Source: Marilutibacter penaei (lineage in GTDB: Bacteria > Pseudomonadota > Gammaproteobacteria > Xanthomonadales > Xanthomonadaceae). Taken from it: 64,000 bases of DNA. The stretch spans positions 124,001 through 188,000 of the forward strand of contig NZ_JACHTE010000007.1 of assembly GCF_014145395.1 (NCBI RefSeq). The letters run 5' to 3'. Position 1 is the first letter of the stretch. Each line of letters opens with the position of its first letter. The notes under the pieces are model-generated. The model had not been told where the DNA came from and did no database searches. It saw only the letters and a list, made by a program, of their open reading frames with translations. Of the stretch, positions 1 to 8,726 are shown piece by piece. A program made the position numbers and the translations under genes.

Positions 1-493
1 GTTCTTCGAGGACGCCGGCGACCCGGCGGCCACGCATAACTGCTGGGCGTGGCGCATCGATGGCGAATACCGGTTCAACGACGACGGCGAACCCGCGTCG
101 ACGGCGGGACGCCCCATCCTCGCCGCCATCGAGGGCCAGGGGCTCGACCGCGTGGCCGTGGTGGTGACGCGCTGGTACGGCGGCATCAAGCTCGGCGCCG
201 GTGGACTCGTCCGTGCCTATGGCGGTTGCGCGTCCGAATGCCTGCGCACCGCCGCGCGCGTGCCACTGGTCAGGATGGCGAAAGTGGACGTGCGCTTCGG
301 CTTCGAGCACACCGGCGCGGTCCATGGCGTGCTCGCGCAGATGCCGGTCGACAAGGAGGCGGAATCGTTCGATGCAGGCGGGGCGCGCCTTCGGCTCCAG
401 CTCCCGGCCGACGCCATGGAGACCTTGAAAGCACGCCTGCGCGACGCCACCCGGGACCGGGTACGCCTGGAGAACCTGGAACACGATGACTGA
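1..493 (+). CDS. yigZ: YigZ/IMPACT family protein, 5' end cut off
   Basis: Only the C-terminal part (about 163 residues) is present; the frame is open from base 2 through the left edge. The UPF0029/IMPACT core is visible: DPAATHNCWAWR, then FNDDGEPASTAGRPI and VTRWYGGIKLGAGGL, the signature of YigZ/YvyE proteins. The family is linked to ribosome-associated or stress functions (yeast IMPACT/Yih1), but its bacterial biochemical role is not settled. After the core comes the smaller C-terminal domain ending LENLEHDD. The stop lies inside the start of the next gene (8-nt overlap), so this gene and the ABC exporter are probably co-transcribed. The identification is firm; the true start lies outside the window. 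Confidence 0.9.
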   Translation, partial: FFEDAGDPAATHNCWAWRIDGEYRFNDDGEPASTAGRPILAAIEGQGLDRVAVVVTRWYGGIKLGAGGLVRAYGGCASECLRTAARVPLVRMAKVDVRFGFEHTGAVHGVLAQMPVDKEAESFDAGGARLRLQLPADAMETLKARLRDATRDRVRLENLEHDD

Positions 494-2258
494 GTCCAAG
501 ACGCGCGATGCCGTGCGTGAGAAAGCACCGGTGGGCCAGCTGCGCACCCTGTGGCCATTCGTCGTCCGCCACAGGGGCCTGTTCGGCGCGTGGCTGCTCG
601 CGCTCGCCGCCTCGTCGGCAGCCACGCTCAGCCTGCCTCCGGCCTTCCGCACCGTCATCGACCACGGCTTCGCCTCCGGCGGCGACGGCATCGATCGTGC
701 GTTCGGCCTGCTGTTCCTGGTGGCCATCGCCCTGGCCTTCGCCACCGCCGCGCGCTTCTTCTTCGTCTCGCTGCTCGGCGAACGCGTCGTCGCCGATCTC
801 CGCCAGCGGCTCTACGGCCACTTGATGGGTCTGGATGCGGCTTTCCACGACGCGAACCGCAGCGGCGAGCTGGTCTCGCGGCTGACCGCCGACGCCGAGC
901 TGCTGCGCAGCGTCGTGGCCACCAGCATGTCGGTCGCCCTGCGCAGTACCGTCACCTTCCTCGGCAGCATCGCGATGCTGTTCGTGACCAGTCCGCGACT
1001 GGCGGCGTACGCGGTCATCGGCATTCCATTGGCGGTCCTGCCGATCGTCATGGGCGCACGTCGCCTGCAGAAGATCTCGCGCACCGCGCAGGACCGGATC
1101 GCCGATGCCAATGCGCTGGCGACGGAGACCCTGGGCGCGGTGCGCACGGTGCAGGCCCATGCACGCGAACCCTGGGAGCGCGGACGCTTCGGCGAGGCCG
1201 TGGCCCAGGCCGTGGCGACCGCACGGCGTCGCATACGGGTGCAGGCGATGGTGACGGCGATCGCGATCAGCCTGGTGTTCGGCGCGATCACCCTGGTGCT
1301 GTGGTCGGGCGCGCATGACGTCGCCGCGGGCCGCATGAGCGCGGGGACCCTGGGGCAGTTCGTGCTGTATGCGTTGATCGGTGGCGGCTCCGTGGGCGCC
1401 TTGGCCGAAGTCTGGAACGAACTGCAGCGGGCCGCGGGTGGCATGGGCCGGATCGGCGAACTCCTCGACGCCCGGCCCCGTATCCTCGCGCCCGATCCAC
1501 CCGAGCCGCTGCCGACACCGGTTCGCGGCGAGATCCGCTTCGAAGGCGTCACCTTCCATTACCCCAACCGCCCTGACCTCCCCGCACTCGAACATTTCGA
1601 CCTGCACGTCGCCCCCGGCGAAACCGTCGCGCTGGTCGGTCCGTCCGGGGCGGGCAAGAGCACGGTACTCTCGCTGCTGCTGCGCTTCCACGATCCCGAC
1701 GCCGGGGCGATCCGCATCGACGACGTCGACATCCGCCGGCTCGACCCGGCTGGACTGCGCGATGCAATCGCACTGGTACCGCAACAGCCGACCCTGTTCG
1801 CGACCAGCGCACGCGAGAACATCCGCTACGGGCGCCTGGAGGCCAGCGACCAGGACATCGACGCCGCGGCGACCGCGGCGCATGCGGCCGAGTTCCTGGA
1901 CGCGCTTCCCGAAGGACTGGACACCGAACTCGGTGAACGCGGCGCACGCCTGTCCGGCGGCCAGCAGCAGCGCGTGGTCATCGCGCGTGCCCTGCTGAAG
2001 GACGCCCCCCTCCTGCTGCTTGACGAGGCCACCAGCGCACTGGATGCGCAGAGCGAGCGCGCCGTGCAGGAGGCGCTGGACACACTGATGCGGGGACGCA
2101 CCACCCTGGTGATCGCCCACCGGCTTTCAACCGTCCTGAAGGCGGACCGGATCGTGGTGATGGACCGGGGCCGCATCGTGGCCCAGGGCACGCACGCAGC
2201 CCTGCTGGCCGAAGGCGGGCTCTACGCCGAACTGGCGAAGCTGCAGTTCCTGGATTGA
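486..2258 (+). CDS. ABC exporter half-transporter (MsbA-like, fused permease and ATPase)
   Basis: A 590-residue protein with the transmembrane domain first (about residues 20-310, several hydrophobic helices) and an ATP-binding domain second. The Walker A motif GPSGAGKST is near residue 385, the signature LSGGQQQR near 489, and Walker B LLLLDEATSALD near 510, followed by the switch histidine in VIAHRLST. This single-chain layout is that of type I exporters that work as homodimers in the inner membrane (MsbA, LmrA, BmrA). The substrate cannot be read from sequence; lipid, drug or peptide export are all possible. The ATG overlaps the end of the YigZ gene by 8 nt, so the start is fixed by coupling. 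It faces the desaturase operon convergently. Confidence 0.9.
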   Translation: MTESKTRDAVREKAPVGQLRTLWPFVVRHRGLFGAWLLALAASSAATLSLPPAFRTVIDHGFASGGDGIDRAFGLLFLVAIALAFATAARFFFVSLLGERVVADLRQRLYGHLMGLDAAFHDANRSGELVSRLTADAELLRSVVATSMSVALRSTVTFLGSIAMLFVTSPRLAAYAVIGIPLAVLPIVMGARRLQKISRTAQDRIADANALATETLGAVRTVQAHAREPWERGRFGEAVAQAVATARRRIRVQAMVTAIAISLVFGAITLVLWSGAHDVAAGRMSAGTLGQFVLYALIGGGSVGALAEVWNELQRAAGGMGRIGELLDARPRILAPDPPEPLPTPVRGEIRFEGVTFHYPNRPDLPALEHFDLHVAPGETVALVGPSGAGKSTVLSLLLRFHDPDAGAIRIDDVDIRRLDPAGLRDAIALVPQQPTLFATSARENIRYGRLEASDQDIDAAATAAHAAEFLDALPEGLDTELGERGARLSGGQQQRVVIARALLKDAPLLLLDEATSALDAQSERAVQEALDTLMRGRTTLVIAHRLSTVLKADRIVVMDRGRIVAQGTHAALLAEGGLYAELAKLQFLD

Positions 2259-2304
2259 GGCGGCGGGGTCGCCCCGGAAACACGCGGCTCTTCAGTCCCG
2301 CCGA

Positions 2305-3420
2305 TCAGCCATTGGCCACCAGCGGCGCCATGCGCGGCGGACGGCTCGGGAAGGCATGCCGCAGGATGCGCCAGGTCACCTGGCCGAACTGCCGCGGCAG
2401 GGAACCGGTGTTGTAGTGCTGGCCATACCGGCGACAGATGTCGCGCACCTCGACCGCCAGTTCCGAGTAGCGATTGGCGGGGATGTCGGGATAGAAATGG
2501 TGTTCGATCTGGTGGCTCAGGTTGCCCGACAGCAGGTCGATGACGAAGCCCCCCGAGATGTTCGACGAGCCGCGAAGCTGGCGCAGGTACCAGTGCCCGC
2601 GCGACTCGTTGCGCACCACTTCGCGCGGGAAGGTCTCGGCATGCGCCGTGAAGTGCCCGCAGAAGATGATCACGTAGGTCCATACGTTGCGGATCAGGTT
2701 CGCGACGACGTTGCCCAGCAGGACCGGCAGGAAGAACGGACCGGCCAGCGCCGGGAAGACGACGTAATCCTTCACTACCTGGCGGGCCATCTTGCGGCCG
2801 ACCGGACGGAACTGGCGCCACAGCGCCGAACCGCTCATCTTGCCCTGCATCCAGCGCCCGAGCTTGAGGTCCTGGATCGCGACGCCCCACTCGAACAGCA
2901 GCGCGAACACCGGCGCGATCACCGGCTGCAGCAGGAAGAACGGCTGCCACTTCTGCTCGGGGAAGATGCGCAGCAGCCCGTAGCCGATGTCGTCGTCGAG
3001 GCCGCGCACGTTGGTATAGGTGTGGTGGCGATGGTTGTGCGTCTTCCGCCAGTTCTCCGACGTCGCGACGATGTCCCACTCGTAGGTCTTGCCGTTGAGC
3101 TGCGGGTCGCCCATCCAGTCGTACTGACCGTGGATGACGTTGTGGCCGAGTTCCATGTTCTCGAGGATCTTCGACAACGCGAGCAGCAACACGCCGGCGA
3201 TCCACGCCGGGACCAGCACGTGGTGTACGAACGCGCCGAGGAACAACAGGCCGCGACCGGCCACTTCGGTGTACCGGACGGCCTTGATGACGTTGCGGAT
3301 GTAGCGCGCGTCGCGCTCGCCCAGGGACGCGACGGTGCGCGCGCGCAACGCGTCGAGTTCGGCGCCGAAGGCGTCGAGTTCGGACAGGCTCAGGGGACGG
3401 TTCTTCATGGCGTTTGGCAT
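2305..3420 (-). CDS. desB: Membrane fatty acyl desaturase (DesB-like)
   Basis: A 371-residue integral membrane di-iron desaturase. The three histidine boxes are present: HNVIH at residues 93-97, HNHRHH at 128-133 and HQIEHH at 303-308. Hydrophobic stretches lie between the first two boxes and around 60-85 and 170-190. The enzyme introduces a double bond into a fatty acyl chain (probably acyl-CoA delta-9), taking electrons from the ferredoxin-type reductase encoded 16 nt upstream. Together with the divergent TetR gene, the arrangement matches Pseudomonas aeruginosa desT-desC-desB. A second Met at residue 5 could be the start. Family is certain; substrate and the desB name are inferred from context. 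Confidence 0.88.
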   Translation of the reverse strand: MPNAMKNRPLSLSELDAFGAELDALRARTVASLGERDARYIRNVIKAVRYTEVAGRGLLFLGAFVHHVLVPAWIAGVLLLALSKILENMELGHNVIHGQYDWMGDPQLNGKTYEWDIVATSENWRKTHNHRHHTYTNVRGLDDDIGYGLLRIFPEQKWQPFFLLQPVIAPVFALLFEWGVAIQDLKLGRWMQGKMSGSALWRQFRPVGRKMARQVVKDYVVFPALAGPFFLPVLLGNVVANLIRNVWTYVIIFCGHFTAHAETFPREVVRNESRGHWYLRQLRGSSNISGGFVIDLLSGNLSHQIEHHFYPDIPANRYSELAVEVRDICRRYGQHYNTGSLPRQFGQVTWRILRHAFPSRPPRMAPLVANG

Positions 3421-3436
3421 GCGTCAGGCGTCGGTT

Positions 3437-4540
3437 TCAAAGGTCGATCGAAAGGTCGGTGGCGGCGCTGTGGATGCAAAGTTTCAGCGCCTGCGTGTTC
3501 TCGTGGACCAGCGCCCCGCTGGGCAGGTGGCGCACGCTGCCTGCGGACTTGCCGCAGGCGCAGGTGTTGCAGATGCCCATGCGACAACCGGACTTCGGGC
3601 GCAAGCCTTCGGCTTCCAGTACCTCAAGCAGCGACTTGCCACGGGGCGCGCGGAGGGTCCGGCCGCTGCGTGCAAGGGTCAGTTCCACCTCGCCCTCGTC
3701 GCCCACGGGCACCTCGGGCAGGCTGAAGGCTTCCGCCCGGAACCCGGCAACCCGGCCGTCGAGCAGCGCGCGCGCGGACTCGACGAAGCCCCCGGGCCCG
3801 CACGCCATCACCTGGCGTGCCGCGATATCGGGGACGGTCTCCATCAGCAGTTCCGAACGGATCCGGCCGACGCGCTCGTCGTCGGCACGCGCCGCTTCGC
3901 GGGTCAGGATGAAGTGCACGTCCAGGTTCGAGCATGACGCCGCCAAGGCGCGCAACTCGTCGACGAAACACAGTTCATCGCGCTGCCGGGCCCAGTACAG
4001 AAGGGTCACGGGCACGGGCATGCCGCGCGCGGCGAGGTCACGCAGCATCGCCCTCAGCGGCGTGATGCCGGAGCCGCCCGCCAGGAACAGCAGGGGCCCG
4101 GAGGGCGATGCGGGCAACGTCATTTCGCCGAATGCAGGGCCCAGTTCCACCACGCTTCCCAGCGCCGCCTGTTCGCAGAGGATCGGGCTGACACGCCCTC
4201 CGGGCATGCGTTTGATGGTGACCGCCAGCAGGCCGTCCGCACGGGGCGGTTCGGACAGGCTGTAGCTGCGGGTCAGTCGCGCGCCGTCGACTTCGACACC
4301 GATATTGAGGTGCTGCCCCGGCGTGAAGCCGCTCCAGTGCCGGTTGGGCTTCAACAACAGCGTGACGGCGTCGCGGGACACCGCCTCGCGTCCGACCACG
4401 CGCGCCAGCGGACGCTCCCAGGTCCACAGCGTATTGACCCTTCCCGCCCAGAAATCAAAGACCTGGGGGGAGACGAAAGGACGCAGCCAATGCCGCATGG
4501 GGGCTCGACGGCGGTGGCGGGGACGGACTCGGGCATTCAT
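3437..4540 (-). CDS. desC: Ferredoxin-type flavin reductase, electron donor to desaturase (DesC-like)
   Basis: A 367-residue protein with an FAD-binding reductase domain (RSYSLSEPP for FAD; GSGITPLRAML and the CGPGG region for NAD(P)H), followed by a C-terminal plant-type [2Fe-2S] ferredoxin domain. Its cluster ligands are Cys319, Cys324, Cys327 and Cys355 (CRMGICNTC, then C near the end). The fused reductase-ferredoxin order suits passage of electrons from NAD(P)H to the desaturase encoded just downstream in the same operon. The start is uncertain. ATG 4540 sits only 7 nt after a good -10 hexamer (TATAGT, 4548-4553), which would make it leaderless. An internal ATG at 4498 (residue 15) would give a leader of about 40 nt but has no clear ribosome site. 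Confidence 0.87.
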   Translation of the reverse strand: MNARVRPRHRRRAPMRHWLRPFVSPQVFDFWAGRVNTLWTWERPLARVVGREAVSRDAVTLLLKPNRHWSGFTPGQHLNIGVEVDGARLTRSYSLSEPPRADGLLAVTIKRMPGGRVSPILCEQAALGSVVELGPAFGEMTLPASPSGPLLFLAGGSGITPLRAMLRDLAARGMPVPVTLLYWARQRDELCFVDELRALAASCSNLDVHFILTREAARADDERVGRIRSELLMETVPDIAARQVMACGPGGFVESARALLDGRVAGFRAEAFSLPEVPVGDEGEVELTLARSGRTLRAPRGKSLLEVLEAEGLRPKSGCRMGICNTCACGKSAGSVRHLPSGALVHENTQALKLCIHSAATDLSIDL

Positions 4541-4649
4541 GCGAGTTACTATACCAGTGTGCAGACGCGCGTATATACAACCGTATATTAATTACGTGAC
4601 TGCCGTCGACTCCGCCCCGCCAGCGTTCAGAATTGGTCATACTCGCCCC
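4541..4649. promoter_or_regulatory. Divergent desC/desT-like promoter region with AT-rich candidate operators
   Basis: A 109-bp spacer between the divergent reductase and TetR genes. In otherwise GC-rich DNA it holds an AT-rich island at 4571-4596. Inside are the perfect 8-bp palindrome GTATATAC (4571-4578) and a second element with CGTA/TACG arms (CGTATATTAATTACG, 4582-4596); both contain GTATAT, 12 bp apart. A minus-strand -10 (TATAGT) lies at 4548-4553, placing the palindrome at the -35. A plus-strand CATACT (4638-4643) lies 6 nt before the GTG of the TetR gene. The layout fits an operator from which the TetR protein controls both directions; the exact site is inferred. Confidence 0.55.
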
Positions 4650-5315
4650 GTGAGCACCGCCGCCCTCTCCCCGTCGCACGACGACCACGGCCCTGGCCGG
4701 AAGCCGTCGATTTCCCGCGAGGACATCCTCACGGCCGCGCTCAAGCTGCTTGGGCCGCATCGCAGCGTGTCCAGCCTCAGCCTGCGCGAGGTGGCCCGCG
4801 AGGCCGGCATCGCCCCGAACAGCTTCTATCGCCACTTCCGCGACATGGACGAGCTGGCGGTGGCGTTGATCGACCTGGCCGGCCGTTCGCTGCGCCGGAT
4901 CATCGGCGAGGCCCGGCAACGCGCCGCCGGCGGCAAGCGCAGCGTCGTCCGCAGCTCGGTCGAAGCGTTCATGGAGCAGCTTCGGGCCGACGACACGCTG
5001 CTCCACGTCCTGCTGCGCGAAGGCACGGTGGGCTCGGATGCATTCAAGCAGGCGGTCGACCGCGAGCTGGGATTCTTCGAGGAAGAACTGCGACTCGACC
5101 TGATCCGGCTCGCGCGCCTGGACCACGCCACCCTGCACGAGCCCGCGCTCGCGGCCAAGGCGATCACCCGGTTGGTGTTCGCGGTGGGTGGCACTGCGAT
5201 GGACCTGCCGCGGGAGAAGGACCCCGAACTCATCGACCAGCTCTCCAGCATGGTCCGGATGATCGTCACCGGTGCCCGCACCCTGCGTGCCGACGAGGGC
5301 CGCGGCGACCGGTGA
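4650..5315 (+). CDS. TetR-family regulator, DesT/FabR-like
   Basis: A 221-residue regulator. An N-terminal helix-turn-helix (about residues 20-65; SLREVAREAG then NSFYRHFRDMDELAVAL) is followed by an all-helical ligand domain. It resembles FabR and DesT, TetR proteins that sense acyl-CoA or acyl-ACP and tune unsaturated fatty acid synthesis. Divergent placement next to a desaturase and its reductase supports that role. The GTG at 4650 is chosen because the upstream in-frame sequence runs through the operator region and does not look coding; with CATACT only 6 nt upstream, the mRNA may be leaderless. Its stop is 6 bp from the convergent aidB stop. Confidence 0.85.
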   Translation: MSTAALSPSHDDHGPGRKPSISREDILTAALKLLGPHRSVSSLSLREVAREAGIAPNSFYRHFRDMDELAVALIDLAGRSLRRIIGEARQRAAGGKRSVVRSSVEAFMEQLRADDTLLHVLLREGTVGSDAFKQAVDRELGFFEEELRLDLIRLARLDHATLHEPALAAKAITRLVFAVGGTAMDLPREKDPELIDQLSSMVRMIVTGARTLRADEGRGDR

Positions 5316-5321
5316 AACCGT

Positions 5322-6926
5322 TCAGCCGGCAGGCAGCACGCGGTCGATCGCGCGGCCCTCATCCAGACCGTCGGCCAGGGTGCCGAAACCCAACGCGTGG
5401 GGCGCCTCGATCCGGCTGCGGATGAAGTCACCGGCCAGCGGACTGGCCGCGCGCTCCAGCGCCACCGCCTGCAGGCCCAGGGCCAAGCGCTCGACCACGC
5501 ACCTCGCATTCCGTTCGCTCGTGGCCGCCAGTGTCGCTTCGAGGCTTCGGCGGAATTCGTCCGGCATGCCGGTGCCGGCGCCGAGCTCATCATGCAGGGC
5601 GGCCCGGCACGCGGGTTCGCGCTCCAGCGCCCGCAGTACGTCAAGGCACTGGATGTTGCCGCTGCCCTCCCAGATCGCGTTCAGCGGTGCCTGCCGGTAC
5701 AACCGCGCCAACAGCGACTCCTCGATGTAGCCGCCCCCACCCAGGCACTCCTGCGCTTCGCTCACGAAAGCGGGTGCCCGCTTGCAGATCCAGTACTTGC
5801 CGATCGCCGTGGCCACGCGCGCCAATGCCGCTTCGGCGGGATCCTGCGGGCCGGCATCCACTGCCCGCGCCACCCGCATCGCCAGAGCCAGCGCCGCTTC
5901 CGCCTCGATCGCGAGGTCGGCCAGCACGTTGCGCATCAGTGGCTGCGCCACCAGCGCCCGTCCGAACGCATGGCGGTAACGGGCGTGATGGATGGCCTGC
6001 GCCACCGCCATGCGCATCAGGGCCGCGGAACCCAGCATGCAGTCCAACCGCGTCAGCATGACCATCGGGATGATGGTCGCGACGCCCCGCCCTTCCTCTC
6101 CGATGCGCCACGCCCATGCGCCGTCGAATTCGACCTCGGACGACGCATTGGAGCGGTCACCGAGCTTGTCCTTCAAGCGGACCAGCCGGAACGCGTTGCG
6201 GGTGCCGTCAGGGCGCCAGCGCGGCATCAGGAAGCAGGACAGGCCGGCAGCCGCCTGCGCCAGCACCAGGAAACCATCGCTCATCGGCGCCGAGAAAAAC
6301 CACTTGTGACCGACCAGTCGATAGCTGCCGTCCGGCATGGGCGAGGCGGTCGTGCGGTTGCTGCGGACGTCGCTCCCGCCCTGTTTTTCGGTCATCCCCA
6401 TGCCCAGGGTGATGCCTGCCTTGGCCTCGATGGGGGCGTTGCGCGGATCGTAGTGGGGTGCACAGGCCTTCTCGGCCCAGGTCCCCAGTGCTGGGGCCAT
6501 GCGAAGCACCGGCACGGCGGCATGGGTCATCGTCAACGGACAGCTGCTGCCCGGCTCGACCTGATAGTGCAGGTAGCTCAGCGCCGCGCGCGCGACATGG
6601 GACCCGGTCCGCGGCTCGTACCAGGAGAGTCCCGAGACCCCCTGCGAGACCGCCGCGTCCATCACCGCGTGGTAGTTGGGGTGGAACTCGACCACATCGA
6701 TGCGCTGCCCGAAGCGATCGTGGCTGCGCAGTCGGGGGATGTCCCGATGCGCATCGAAGCCGAGCGCATGGAGCGTGCTCCCGGACAGTCGTCCATATGC
6801 GGCGATGCGCGCGCGCCAATGGCCTGCACCCTCGCGCATGACCGCCTCGCGCAAGGCGGCGTCATCCGCCCACAGGTCGCGCGGCGCGAATTCGGGTGGC
6901 TGGTTCCCGACGGGCGCGTCGTCCAC
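5322..6926 (-). CDS. aidB: AidB-type acyl-CoA dehydrogenase
   Basis: A 534-residue flavoprotein closely following E. coli AidB (541 residues) along its length: a long N-terminal extension, then GMGMTEKQGGSDV, LVGHKWFFSAP, RLKDKLGDRSNASSEVEFD and AIWEGSGNIQCLDVLRAL. AidB is an acyl-CoA dehydrogenase homologue in the Ada (alkylation) response. It binds DNA and FAD, and protection from alkylation damage has been proposed, though its true substrate is unclear. GTG 6926 is chosen because it brings the N-terminus into register with E. coli AidB and leaves an 8-nt gap after the DUF11 stop; a TTG at 6950 would overlap that gene. No ada/alkB gene is next to it. Confidence 0.85.
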   Translation of the reverse strand: MDDAPVGNQPPEFAPRDLWADDAALREAVMREGAGHWRARIAAYGRLSGSTLHALGFDAHRDIPRLRSHDRFGQRIDVVEFHPNYHAVMDAAVSQGVSGLSWYEPRTGSHVARAALSYLHYQVEPGSSCPLTMTHAAVPVLRMAPALGTWAEKACAPHYDPRNAPIEAKAGITLGMGMTEKQGGSDVRSNRTTASPMPDGSYRLVGHKWFFSAPMSDGFLVLAQAAAGLSCFLMPRWRPDGTRNAFRLVRLKDKLGDRSNASSEVEFDGAWAWRIGEEGRGVATIIPMVMLTRLDCMLGSAALMRMAVAQAIHHARYRHAFGRALVAQPLMRNVLADLAIEAEAALALAMRVARAVDAGPQDPAEAALARVATAIGKYWICKRAPAFVSEAQECLGGGGYIEESLLARLYRQAPLNAIWEGSGNIQCLDVLRALEREPACRAALHDELGAGTGMPDEFRRSLEATLAATSERNARCVVERLALGLQAVALERAASPLAGDFIRSRIEAPHALGFGTLADGLDEGRAIDRVLPAG

Positions 6927-6934
6927 GCGCCCGC

Positions 6935-8164
6935 CTACTGCACCGTGCAACCCAGCGAGAACGTCAGGCTGCTGCTGGGTGGCAAGGTCGCGAGGGTCAC
7001 CCCTGCCGCGGATTGCAGTGCAGCCACCGACAAGCCGCCCGGACAGGCCGCGCCACCGGTGGCGCCATCACACGTGACGGACAAGCAGTCCACGCCGGTA
7101 GGCGCCGGATTCCGCAGGACGGCGCCGTCGCCGACATCGGGGCCGCCGTTGCGAACCACGAGGGTGTAGGTCACCGGCTCGCCGGCCACCACGGTATCGG
7201 CGGCCTGGTCCACGTCGTTGTTGACGCCCGGGGTGTTGGTGTTGGTGATCGACAGATCGGCGACGAGCGGCACCGAAACGCCGAGACCGAAGGAGTCCCC
7301 CGCCCCGGTATTGGTGCCGAGATAGGTGGCACCCGGCGTCCCGTCACCGCGCACGAACATGCGCAGGACCAGCGTACTGAAGGTGCCGTTGACCCTGACC
7401 GAGCCGCACGCCGCACCGGAGTCGCAACTTTCGTCGATATCGCTGCGACTGTTGTTGATCTGGCTGGCCGTCACCGCCAGGTTGGTGCCGGACAACAGGG
7501 TGAAGGTCGCGCTGGTGGGCGAGACCCGATTGAACTCGACGCTGTAACCGAGCCCGTTGACGGTACCGTTGGTCTCGCCCAACCCGACGAGATGGAGGAC
7601 CGGATTGGTCACGGGCCGGCTGAAGGCGATCGTCAGGTCCGCCTGGCGGATCCGGTTCGTCGTGTTTGCGCCCGCGCCACGCGTCGCCGTGGCGAACGTG
7701 CGCAGGCCGGCGTTCGCCGTCAGGTCGTGACCGCTGCCGGCAGCCGACCCGGAGCTATACAGGGTCGAAGCCCCCACGGGGCTGCCAGAGGACAACGACC
7801 ATTCGCGGAAGATCGGCACGCCCTGCACCGTGGTGCCGTTCGGGAAGTCGTTGGCGCCGAAGCGCGGCACGTCGTTGCCCTGGACCAGTGACCAGCTGAA
7901 CGTGACCGAGACCGGGTTCGCCGCATTGGTAAAGGTATTGCCGCCGGGGTTGTCGGTGTTCAGACGCATCGCGACGGTCTGCGGGGTGGTCAGTGGACCC
8001 GAATTCGTCGGTCCACCCTGCCCCGTGGCGAACTCCCACATGCCTTGAGCGCGCGACTCTTGGGCCCACGCCATGCACAGCAGCAGGAGGGCGAGCGCTC
8101 GCCCTATCCATCCCGCAGCCGCGATCTCCCGCCCAACTCCGGTGACCCGTACGTCCATGCCCAT
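6935..8164 (-). CDS. Secreted DUF11 (Ig-like repeat) protein, single repeat
   Basis: About 409 residues. The N-terminus has a basic start, the hydrophobic run ALALLLLCMAW and a likely signal-peptidase site near ESRA|QG, so the product is exported. Residues 40-300 form a Ser/Thr/Asn/Gly-rich beta-type region with paired cysteines. The last 110 residues are one DUF11 domain (VADLSITNTNTPGVN, then AGEPVTYTLVVRNGGPDVG), the fold usually repeated many times in bacterial surface proteins. Here there is one copy and the gene stops right after it with TAG (CTVQ stop), so it may be a shortened member. No anchoring motif is seen. The start is uncertain: ATG 8164, ATG 8158 or TTG 8194. Confidence 0.7.
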   Translation of the reverse strand: MGMDVRVTGVGREIAAAGWIGRALALLLLCMAWAQESRAQGMWEFATGQGGPTNSGPLTTPQTVAMRLNTDNPGGNTFTNAANPVSVTFSWSLVQGNDVPRFGANDFPNGTTVQGVPIFREWSLSSGSPVGASTLYSSGSAAGSGHDLTANAGLRTFATATRGAGANTTNRIRQADLTIAFSRPVTNPVLHLVGLGETNGTVNGLGYSVEFNRVSPTSATFTLLSGTNLAVTASQINNSRSDIDESCDSGAACGSVRVNGTFSTLVLRMFVRGDGTPGATYLGTNTGAGDSFGLGVSVPLVADLSITNTNTPGVNNDVDQAADTVVAGEPVTYTLVVRNGGPDVGDGAVLRNPAPTGVDCLSVTCDGATGGAACPGGLSVAALQSAAGVTLATLPPSSSLTFSLGCTVQ

Positions 8165-8349
8165 GCCCAGCGCCCCGAATATCCGTCGAGCCAAGCACAG
8201 CCGCGGGCAAGACCACGTGAATTCACATCACTCAGGGGGGTGCACATTCCGCATCCAGGCGACGCCTCGGCGCTCGCACCCATCAACAGGGCCGTGTTGA
8301 CGCTCCGTTCTGCAGCGGACCCCCGCCGCTGCGTTCCCGCTTTCCCATG

Positions 8350-8376
8350 AAAAAGCCCCGCCTGGCAAGGCGGGGC
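8350..8376 (-). terminator. Rho-independent terminator of the cold shock gene
   Basis: On the minus strand GCCCCGCC (8376-8369) pairs with GGCGGGGC (8362-8355) around a 6-nt loop and is followed by a run of five T. It begins 30 nt after the cold shock stop codon. Confidence 0.85.
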
Positions 8377-8405
8377 CCGGAATGCTCGGAAAAACAGGCA
8401 GGCCG

Positions 8406-8618
8406 TCAGGCCTCGGCGGCAACCATGACCTCGGAGGCCTGCGCGCCCTTGGGACCCTGGGTCAGCTGGTAACTCACCCGCTGGCCTTCCTGCAGGCTGC
8501 GGAAGCCCTTGGCATTGATGGCGGAGAAGTGGACGAATACGTCCGCGCTGCCGTCTTCGGGCGAGATGAAGCCGAATCCCTTGGCGTCGTTGAACCATTT
8601 GACAGTACCGTACTGCAT
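8406..8618 (-). CDS. cspA: Cold shock protein (CspA family)
   Basis: A 70-residue single cold-shock domain. The RNA-binding motifs are intact: RNP1 as KGFGFI and RNP2 as VFVHF, after the family opening [15 protein letters not shown]. Such proteins bind single-stranded RNA and DNA and melt RNA structure; some members are cold-induced, others constitutive. ATG 8618 gives the usual family length, whereas the open frame upstream is unlike the family. The gene is monocistronic: it has its own sigma-70-type promoter at 8687-8715, an untranslated leader of about 60 nt and its own terminator at 8350-8376. A leader is expected in cold-regulated members, but this one is short compared with E. coli cspA. 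Confidence 0.93.
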   Translation of the reverse strand: MQYGTVKWFNDAKGFGFISPEDGSADVFVHFSAINAKGFRSLQEGQRVSYQLTQGPKGAQASEVMVAAEA

Positions 8619-8686
8619 GTCCTTGATGACCTCATGCTGGATGCGATGGGCGCGGCGGCGCGTCAGGTGCGCCAGCCGCACGGCCG

Positions 8687-8715
8687 AGTATGCAAACTGA
8701 ACGGTCGCTTGACAA
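8687..8715 (-). promoter_or_regulatory. Sigma-70 promoter of the cold shock gene
   Basis: On the minus strand TTGTCA (8715-8710), a 17-nt spacer and CATACT (8692-8687). Transcription would start near 8680, giving a leader of about 60 nt. It lies in the 108-bp gap after the MTI phosphorylase gene. Confidence 0.7.
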
Positions 8716-8726
8716 CAGGCGACGCC

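Noticed and set aside
270-2120. A 616-codon minus-strand frame opposite the ABC exporter
   Set aside because: Same reason: the plus strand has intact Walker and signature motifs.
8217-8226. GTGAATTCAC as a CRP/Clp site
   Set aside because: The half-sites are too close (CRP sites need six bases between TGTGA and TCACA).
8406-8726. A cold-shock RNA thermometer or riboswitch in the cspA leader
   Set aside because: The leader is only about 60 nt and shows no convincing long alternative structure.
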